Shown here: positions 56,942-64,000 of the stretch, piece after piece
Layout of the letters: each line of letters begins with the position of its first letter
Position numbering within the stretch: position 1 is the first letter of the stretch
Origin: Voacanga thouarsii
Taxonomy: Eukaryota > Streptophyta > Magnoliopsida > Gentianales > Apocynaceae
Length of the DNA: 64,000 nucleotides
Assembly (NCBI GenBank): GCA_026120185.1
Contig: JANUWF010001783.1
Location: 8,089,001-8,153,000 of the forward strand
Direction: 5' to 3'
Position numbers and translations under genes: made by a program
Notes under the pieces: generated by a model
Told to the model about the DNA's origin: nothing
The model's database searches: none
What the model saw: only the letters and a program-made list of their open reading frames with translations

Positions 56942-59900
56942 TATGAAACCCCACCTAAAGCCTACACTAGAGTAAGAGGGATGGGATGCATATCATGTCA
57001 TTATGCATAAAATATACCTTTTGAATGATTTTACGTGCCTTAGAATTGTGGTTTATAGGTTAAATGATTTATTTGTGCTTGTTGGGAAGAAATGGGTAAA
57101 AAGGAAATTTTTACTTGAGGTCAAAATAGGAAGATGGCTTAAGATTTAGAGAAGAATAATATTTGGTCGAGAAAATAAGAACAAGATTTGTTGTGGTTAA
57201 GTGGTTAAAAATTTGTGATTTAATCTCTAAGGTCTTAAGTTCAAATCCCATCACTTAAGTTTTATTCATATTTATCTTAGCCATATTTGAATTTTCATTT
57301 CCCTTATATTCCTTAAAGATAGGAATGTTGTCTTAAGAAAGATATAATAGTAATGTCTTGACCATGTGGTCTTGTCCTAAAAAGAATTCTAGATGAATTC
57401 TTGTCCCCTTTAATTTTGCTAGCCTTGCCCTAACATCTTTGAGATTTAAACTACTCTTAATTCTTTAATACATTTTTAATCATAAAAAAAAAAATCTGAG
57501 ATAAATTCCCTAAGCTTAGAATTAAAAAATCCCAGCTCTTGTGGGATAGAGATGGCCAAAAGTAAGGAGGGAAATTAGGTAGAGGTTCCAAGAAAAAACA
57601 CCATAGCGATTCCTACAAAACTCCATCTTCATCTTGTTTATGTTTTGGTAAAAAAATCTAGAAAATTTTCCAGATTTCCTTCAAGGCTATTTTCAAAAAT
57701 TGCATTAAATTTTCCTACCTAATTTTTGCAAGAAAACAGCCATTTTATGTGAGGATGTAGGCTGAAAATTCCTTGAATTTTGGATCTGTACAAACAGTCC
57801 CAACCAGAAATGTTTTCCAACAAACTAGCAACATTGAACATGAACTTGAAGCCACATGTTAGAACATATGAACAGCTGGAATTTCCTCTATTTTTCTTCA
57901 AGGTGAAGGCTGGAAAACCACCATTAAAAGACCTTCAAATTAAAATCCAGCTGCAAAATCGTGCCAAAGAGCACCAAAAATTCTGCACAAAAAACATTTT
58001 AATTCAAAGTGTTCTTGAGTTTCAATTCCAGGAATTTTTCCTGCTTTATCTTTTCAAGGGTAAGGCCAAAATTCTTCAGCAAACCTCACTGAATTTCGAC
58101 CCTTGTATAGCCATGAACTGAACATCTTGGTTTCCCTGCCAACCTTGAGTAATAGGACACCATTATCATACCTTAAAAAGCTCCTATTTTCACTCTATCC
58201 AAACTTGTTCAAACTTCAAATTAAATTCCAGATTTTATTCCATTAAAACACTCCTTTAGCTAATTGATAAAACCAGAAAATCCTCTGCCATTTCATGATC
58301 ATTTTTGGCCAGCCTTAAGTCTGAACAACTCTCCATCCTTTGGTTGAAACATAGCTAATTCAGCTATACACCAATGAAGAACAAGAAACTTTCCAAGAGC
58401 AAACACCATTAACTAATCCTATACCTCAAACAACTCCACATTTCTCTCAATTTTAATTTAAAAAAAAAAAAATCTGAAACTCTCTCTCTCATTCTTGGAT
58501 AACCGAAAGCTCCTTCTACTCTAAGCCATTTGGCCATCACAATTCCAAACACACTCGAAATTCATCTTCTCTCAAACTCTCTCAAAAAACACCAAGAACA
58601 CCAAGAACACTAAGAACACACATTTCACATCTTCAAGCCTAAACCACTCCTAAACACCTCCAATCACTCCCAAACTCTCTAGATCATCAATATTCAACCT
58701 ATATTCTTTATTTCTGTATTTTATAACACCGAAACACATAAAGTTGAACTTCCAAACGGATCAAATCAACCTTTTTTGTTAAAGATTCGAAGAACACCAA
58801 AAAGGTAAAATAAGAGCAATCCCCTTGTTCTTCTTCTTCTATTCAACTTCAAGTATCCTTTTCTATTCTCATTCATTCCTCTCTCACACATGCTCTCTCT
58901 CTTGGCCAAAATATTGATGAGCAACCATGGACTACTTTCGGACCACTAATGGCCATTAAGCATTCAAGAATCTTCACAAACCAAGGAGAATCCTTCATCA
59001 AACGAGTATCAATCAAATATTTCTTTCTTAATCTCCCTTTTTAATTCTCAGAATCGAGACTCCTAGATGTTGATATGTTGATTGAATAAAGTAGAGGTTG
59101 AGGATATATATGTGGGTGAAGGGGATGGAGTTAAGACATGATAATTGGAATGAATGTTGTGCCTTATGGGTTTTGCTTTAGAATCACTATATGTTCATCA
59201 TGATTAAAGAGATTTATAGATGTTTTGATGCATGTTAGATATTATGCCACCATTTTTTATTAGGCCTTCATGATATTATTTTTCAATAAAGCCATAGATA
59301 ATATTATGCCTAATAAAAGATCATCCATGTTGTCGTATATATTAATTCAAGTCTATGTTCATGGATAGATTAACATGTTATTGTATAAGAATATGTTCAT
59401 GGATCTTCTCTAACAATAGAAAATTATTGTAAGAACTATTTTTTTTATTAATTCTAGAATTATTTTTACTAACATTATTACTATTAATTTAATTAGTACT
59501 ATTATTCAATTTAATCTATAAAATTTGAAAAACATTAGGTAGGTTTGAAAAAGAATATTATTTAAAATATTATTATTTTATTAGTTAAATAAATAAAATC
59601 TTTTTATTAAAAATAAATAATAAAATATTAGAATTAATTAATATCAAATGACTTTATAGACCATATTAACAATATTAGTTAGTCTTACTAAAACTATTAT
59701 CTATATCCATAAATATTATTTGTATTAAAATTTATTTATTATTTATTAATTAAAAATTAAGTATAAGTTATTTATTATTAATTTTATTGGTTATTTATTA
59801 TCTATTAATTATTAATTAAAAATTAAGTATAATTTATTATTTATAATAATACTATTTAAATAATACTATTTACCAATATTATTTAGGATTTATTATTATT

Positions 59901-61288
59901 CATTCTTTAACACTAATTTTATTTATTAGCAATATTACTCATTATTTATTATTTAAAACTATAAATTATTATTTATTTTATAACACCCATTTATTTTAAC
60001 TTATCAAGCTAGTTTTATTTTATAAAATATGTTATCAACTAGTATTAAAACTTAAAATATTGCGGCCATGGTTAGTTATTGATGTGGCTAGTAGAACTAA
60101 GAATTGTTTATTTAAGGCAAATATGGTCTGGATGTTATCTTATACATTGTTTTTACCCCAGGCGGAGTTAGGTTAACCCGAACTACCTTGGAAGACTTTT
60201 GAACTCAAGAAAAACAAAAGATCAGGTAAGTTCCTACATGAAATCGTTTGAAGACCAAAGTTGTCGTGGCAAGTCAAACTCAATATATACGAGTATTTGT
60301 ACTGTAAAGGCAATTATAGACAATTTTCCTTTTCGTTTTAGTCAAGTAAATCATTTGAAATTAAACAAATCATTTTACACAAAATACTAAACTTTTCCTA
60401 AAAATTCAACTTTGGCAAGAATTTTGGAAACCATAATTACTATTTGCAAGTGAATTATTGTATGATCTTTCTTCTCCCAGGTAGGACAAACAACGTTGAG
60501 TACTCAATAAGGGTAGACTGTTAGGACTAGTCTTTGAAGGGTTAGGGTAAGTCTCTCAATAGGTGGCTACCTCTGAGGGGTGAGTTCTTCCTAACTAGGA
60601 TGCCAGTCCTGTAGGTCATACCGATCTGAGTTAGCAAGTTCAATCAAGTGGACTGTGTATTTTCGGAGTGGACAACCGATAAGTTTGGGTGTAGAGATGG
60701 AGGAATATCTCACCCGACAGGCCGTACACCTACCTTATGTCAGTATGCACAAAGTGTGATATTCTGATCGTTATATTATCATGGTGCACAAAGTGTGATG
60801 CCATGGTTACCTCTTTTGAGTGGTTGTATTTATTGTGCAAATGTATGTTTTAAAAAGTAAAATACCACTCTTCATTTGTGAAATTTATTTGATACTTGCC
60901 AACACTTTCTTTTGTGAAACTTTCATAACTTGCATACATGAACTGTTTTACCTAAAACACTCAAAGCACACACGGGCTTATTGAGATTTTTGTCTCACCA
61001 CCTTTTATACCATGTTTTTAGGTTAGTCCTGCTATGAAGGTTATTAGCTAGAGAATTGCCTATATTTTGAAGACTCATTGTTATTTTTCCTATGTATTTC
61101 ATTTGAGAGACAATAATAGACATTTATTTTTTGGACTTGTTCATGTATCTTGGGTAGTAATAAGTTTAATTTTGAATTATTTTTTTTATTTATTTTGTGT
61201 GTCCTAATTATAAAAACCCTTTGTTCTGTGGACGGAACGACATCCCCAACCCCAACCCCAATGGGGGCATAGGTAGTGGGTTGTTACA
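56942..61288 (+). mobile_element. 5' LTR (4347 bp) of a Ty3/gypsy chromovirus-like element
   Basis: It runs from TATGAAACCCC (terminal TG mutated to TA) to GGTTGTTACA, directly before a primer site. It shares with the solo LTR at 3408 the start, the tRNA-like segment, the 'tgagtactcaataagggt' block near 60500, the 'gtgtga...ttctgatcg' block and the end. AT-rich filler occupies 59400-60060. LTRs of this length are known in the Tekay/Del lineage. The partner LTR is outside the window. Confidence 0.85.
57186..57254 (+). other. tRNA-like segment in the chromovirus LTR
   Basis: 'ttgtggttaagtggttaaa' and 'agttcaaatccca' resemble pol III A and B boxes, at the same relative place as 3655-3722. Confidence 0.5.
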
Positions 61289-61290
61289 AG

Positions 61291-61301
61291 TGGTATCAGA
61301 G
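61291..61301 (+). promoter_or_regulatory. Primer-binding site, tRNA-iMet
   Basis: TGGTATCAGAG lies two bases after the LTR and is complementary to the 3' end of initiator tRNA-Met. Confidence 0.85.
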
Positions 61302-61389
61302 ACTAGATTTGGGCAATTATTGACAGTATATGCTTTGTTTCATTAAGGATTAAAATCTTTTGACTAATCCAGCTTGTTTATGCTATAGG

Positions 61390-61869
61390 ATGGTTAGAAT
61401 GATTAGAACTGCGAGGAAGGGGCAGCAATGGCATCCACTAATCCCTATCAACCCGGAAGATTTACCACTGCCACAACTTGCACCACAACCCGCACCTCAA
61501 CCAGTCATACCCATGGACGAGAGCAGTGATAATGAGGTTCAAATTATCGAGCCACCTCTTATACCTATAATAGACGTAGTTACCGATAGTGGGGATGAGG
61601 AAATTAACATGGAGTATGTCCCACCCCCACCTAGCCCCGTGATTGACTTGACTACTAATAGTGATAACCCCGGAGAGATAGACTATAAAACTCCACCTAG
61701 ACCTTCTTTTGTACCCCCACCTAACCATGTTGAAACTGGGGAGTGCTCTAGGAGACCCGAGAAGGAGCCAATGGACCATGAGTTCGTGAGTGGTGCAGGG
61801 ATGGGTTTTTCTAGGAATACTAGAGGATGGTTGTATGATGCTGACACCGAAGATTCTGATGAGGATTAG
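61390..61869 (+). CDS. Acidic, proline-rich ORF between LTR and gag
   Basis: ATG 61390 ('MVRMIRTARKGQQW') opens 159 codons with no stop to TAG 61867. A basic N-terminus is followed by a Pro/Gln-rich stretch (LPLPQLAPQPAPQP). Three hydrophobic-acidic clusters follow: 'EVQIIEPP', 'IIDVVTDSGDEE' and 'PVIDLTTNSD'. The last two fit SUMO-interaction motifs (hydrophobic core V-I-D-L-T beside acidic/Ser residues). The C-terminus is 'DADTEDSDED'. It is intact while gag and pol around it are broken. An upstream TTG would add ten residues; ATG is preferred. Function is unknown; a nuclear or particle-associated accessory protein is one possibility. Confidence 0.5.
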   Translation: MVRMIRTARKGQQWHPLIPINPEDLPLPQLAPQPAPQPVIPMDESSDNEVQIIEPPLIPIIDVVTDSGDEEINMEYVPPPPSPVIDLTTNSDNPGEIDYKTPPRPSFVPPPNHVETGECSRRPEKEPMDHEFVSGAGMGFSRNTRGWLYDADTEDSDED

Positions 61870-62133
61870 AGGGGCTAAGTTTTGCTATGCTTAGGAAGTT
61901 TTTATTTATAGCTTTTAATAAACTCCTATGCTAATGGTCCATTTATGTTTAATGTTTTATTTCAAAATTTATGCAAATAAGAGTACCTCGGTGTACTCTA
62001 ATCTTTAAAAATGCATTCTTTATGCAAAGCTTGCATCCAATTTGCTTTTGCTTAAGTTTGAATGTGAATGCATGCACGATTTGAATGTCTTAAACTTTAA
62101 TGCATAAACTCATTATCTGGGGCATGGTTTAGA

Positions 62134-63300
62134 ATGGCACCAAAGCATCGTGCAGCAACATCCAGCAGAAGGGTTCCTGAGGCAGAACCCATGACTCCGG
62201 AGTTTGAACTCAATTGTCATCGCCAAATCAGGGAAATAAGAATGAACCATAGTAGGAAGTGGGATCTGAAGAACCTGTCAATGTGACTATGGGGCAAGCA
62301 TTCCACAAAATGACGGAGATTCTACAAACCCTATCTAAGTGAAGGAATCTGAAAGGGGAAGATGAAGCATTGGAGAGGTTTCTGAAGTTTCAACCTCCTA
62401 CCCTCTTGGGAGAGGCCGAGCAAGATCAGAAAGCAGAGCAGTGGATGGAGTAGATGGAGAACATCTTTGCCACACTCCAGTACACCAAGAAGTGAATAGA
62501 GAAATTTACTGTATTTAGGCTGAGAGGCCTAGCTCGGGCATGATGGTAGCAAGTCCAAGATGACTGGGAAATGATAAATCAAGACTGGACGTGAGCCAAC
62601 TTTGTGAAGGCATTCAGAGCGGAATATATCCCTCAATAGATAGTGGAGAAAAGGGAAGATGAGTTCCAAATTTGAAACAATGGGGCATGACTGTGACTCA
62701 ATATGCTACTCGTTTCACTCAATTATCAAAATACTACAAAAGACTGATAGATACCGAGCAGAACCAAACAAGGCAGTTCGTTGAAGGATTGAGGTAGAAG
62801 TTGAGAAGAGCTTTGGCACCTTCTCCACTGATGACTTATTCGGGGGCAGTGGACACAGCGACTCTTACTGAGAACGAAGATTGAAGCAGGATGGTACTAA
62901 GACATTTCTTACCGCCAAGACAACCACCGAGACCTTTTCAGAGGCATCAACCCAATAAGCGACCTACTATCTAGTAATGGCAGAACAGAAGGAAGCAAGC
63001 ACGAACGACACCAATTGGTCCAACACAGAATCTTCCATCATGCCGACATTGCGGGAAGAAGGGTCATGTAGAGAAGAATTGTTGGTCCAAGGAAGCTGAG
63101 CAGAAATGCTACAATTGCGGAGATCTAACTCATCTGTGAAACTCCTGCCCAAAACTTCTTTGAATCGGGCAAGGAAACCTGGCCCAGATCGCAGGAGCCA
63201 ATCGAGCCAATATTGCGAGAGGCTCCAGAAGTGGAGCTCAGAAACCGCAAGTGAAAGTGAAGGTTTTCGCTCTTAACTGGGAGAAAGTTGGAGCAAATGC
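62134..63300 (+). pseudogene. Chromovirus gag with two CCHC zinc knuckles
   Basis: ATG 62134 ('MAPKHRAATSSRRVPEAEP') starts the frame. The capsid core includes 'FLKFQPPTLLGEAEQ', 'WMEXMENIFATLQY', 'FRLRGLARAWWQ' and 'WANFVKAFRAEYIP', typical of gypsy gag. Two zinc knuckles (63041-63082 and 63107-63148) bind RNA; the second contains TGA. Breaks: a frameshift near 62270, TAG 62452 and other stops, and a frameshift near 62670. Confidence 0.8.
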
Positions 63301-64000
63301 AGCGGTAGTGGAAAGTACGTTTACTATCTAAGGTCATTCCGTTAATGCATTGATAGACCCTGGATCTACCCATTCCTATTTAAATAAAAATTATGCATAT
63401 CATTTAGGTTAAGATGGAGTAGAACTACCTTTTACCTTGTTGGTGAGTATACCCTTAGGGAAAATGGTGCAAGCGGATCGGTATGTGTAGAATTATAAGA
63501 TTGAAGTAGGGAAAGAAAGCTTAGAGGGAGATTTGGTAGTCTTAACTATTGATGACTACGACTTGATTTTAGGTATGGATTGGCTAGCTAAGCATGGGGC
63601 TAAAGTAGACTGTAAGAATAAGTCCGTCTAGTTCTTTAGACTGGGATGCAATGTGTTGGAGTTCAACGACAAGTGGGTAAAAGAGTTGAAGTTTTTAATA
63701 GCTGGAGCAAAAGCCCGAAAATTGTTAAAGCAAGGATGTTAAGGATATTTGGCCTATGTGATAAACAAGTTGAATGATTAGTGCACCCACGAAGATACTG
63801 AGGTGGTAAGAGATTTTCCCGGCGTGTTTCCTGTGGAACTCGCTTTTCTACCTCCCAACCAAGAAGTTGAGTTCACCATTGAACTAATTCCAGGAGCGGA
63901 ACCTATATCCCGAACCCCCAATCGGATGGCACCGGAGGAGTTGAAGGAATTAAAGGAGCAGCTAGAGGAATTGGTGAAGTAAGGTTACATAAGACCTAGT
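63301..64000 (+). pseudogene. Chromovirus protease and start of reverse transcriptase
   Basis: 'VNALIDPGSTHSYL' is the protease active site with Pro for Thr/Ser (D-P-G-S). 'DYDLILGMDWLAKHGAKVDC' (63555-63615) is the second protease block of gypsy elements. RT begins with 'VVRDFPGVFPVELAFLPPNQ' and 'ISRTPNRMAPEELKELKEQL', then 'GYIRP' at the edge. Stops occur at 63408, 63488 and elsewhere. Confidence 0.85.

Larger units (their letters stand above)
61289..64000 (+). mobile_element. Ty3/gypsy chromovirus-like element, internal region (cut by window edge)
   Basis: Primer site, an extra ORF, gag with two zinc knuckles, protease, and the first residues of RT lie in this order. Gag and pol carry many stops and frameshifts. 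RNase H, integrase and the 3' LTR would lie beyond 64000. Confidence 0.85.

Noticed and set aside
61462..61779. 105-codon minus-strand frame
   Set aside because: Antisense of the pre-gag ORF; its composition mirrors the Pro-rich plus strand.

Overview
The window is repeat-rich intergenic DNA of a flowering plant. The support is four LTR-retrotransposon families with plant-type primer sites (tRNA-iMet and tRNA-Asp), CACTA and hAT transposon remnants, a plant mobile domain gene, and endogenous copies of Caulimoviridae (plant pararetroviruses). I find no intact host housekeeping gene. Species is not readable from the sequence.

Layout. 1-1050: a ~152-bp tandem repeat. 1053-1740: TA microsatellites. 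1741-25147: a block of integrated pararetrovirus DNA from two lineages. Lineage A occurs as a rearranged copy (1750-3407 plus 7742-7965) and a second copy (22013-25147). Lineage B (movement protein, coat protein, protease, RT-RNase H and a second ORF; Florendovirus/Petuvirus-like) occurs as one full-length 7190-bp unit (7966-15155), a tandem partial copy (15156-16971) and an inverted partial copy (16972-22012). All are broken by stops and frameshifts. A 4334-bp solo LTR with a perfect TTAAA target duplication sits inside lineage A copy 1. A second TA microsatellite block (25148-26580) closes the viral block.

26800-40305 is a nest. A SINE-like unit and a CACTA terminus lie at its left edge. 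A minus-strand long LTR (27464-27937 plus 37078-40305) is split by an Athila-type solo LTR (27943-37072, target duplication GTGTG). That LTR is split by a decayed Ty1/copia element (27991-35820), whose 3' LTR is cut off by a 390-bp piece of TA repeat plus lineage A virus DNA.

40477-48872 is a complete non-autonomous Athila-type element with two ~1.33-kb LTRs, target duplication ATACT, a tRNA-Asp primer site, a gag gene and a second degenerate ORF, but no pol. It landed in a hAT transposase pseudogene. Then follow a Ty1/copia solo LTR (50670-52471, minus), a decayed plant-mobile-domain gene (53364-56060), and the 5' half of a Ty3/gypsy chromovirus with a 4.35-kb LTR (56942-61288). That chromovirus carries an unusual acidic, proline-rich ORF ahead of gag and runs off the right edge.

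The most interesting items are the two-lineage virus block bounded by TA repeats, a protease-like domain ending the ORF upstream of the real protease in lineage A, the GAG-only retrotransposon with an extra ORF, and the pre-gag ORF with SUMO-interaction-like motifs. All calls come from reading the sequence; no database search was run.
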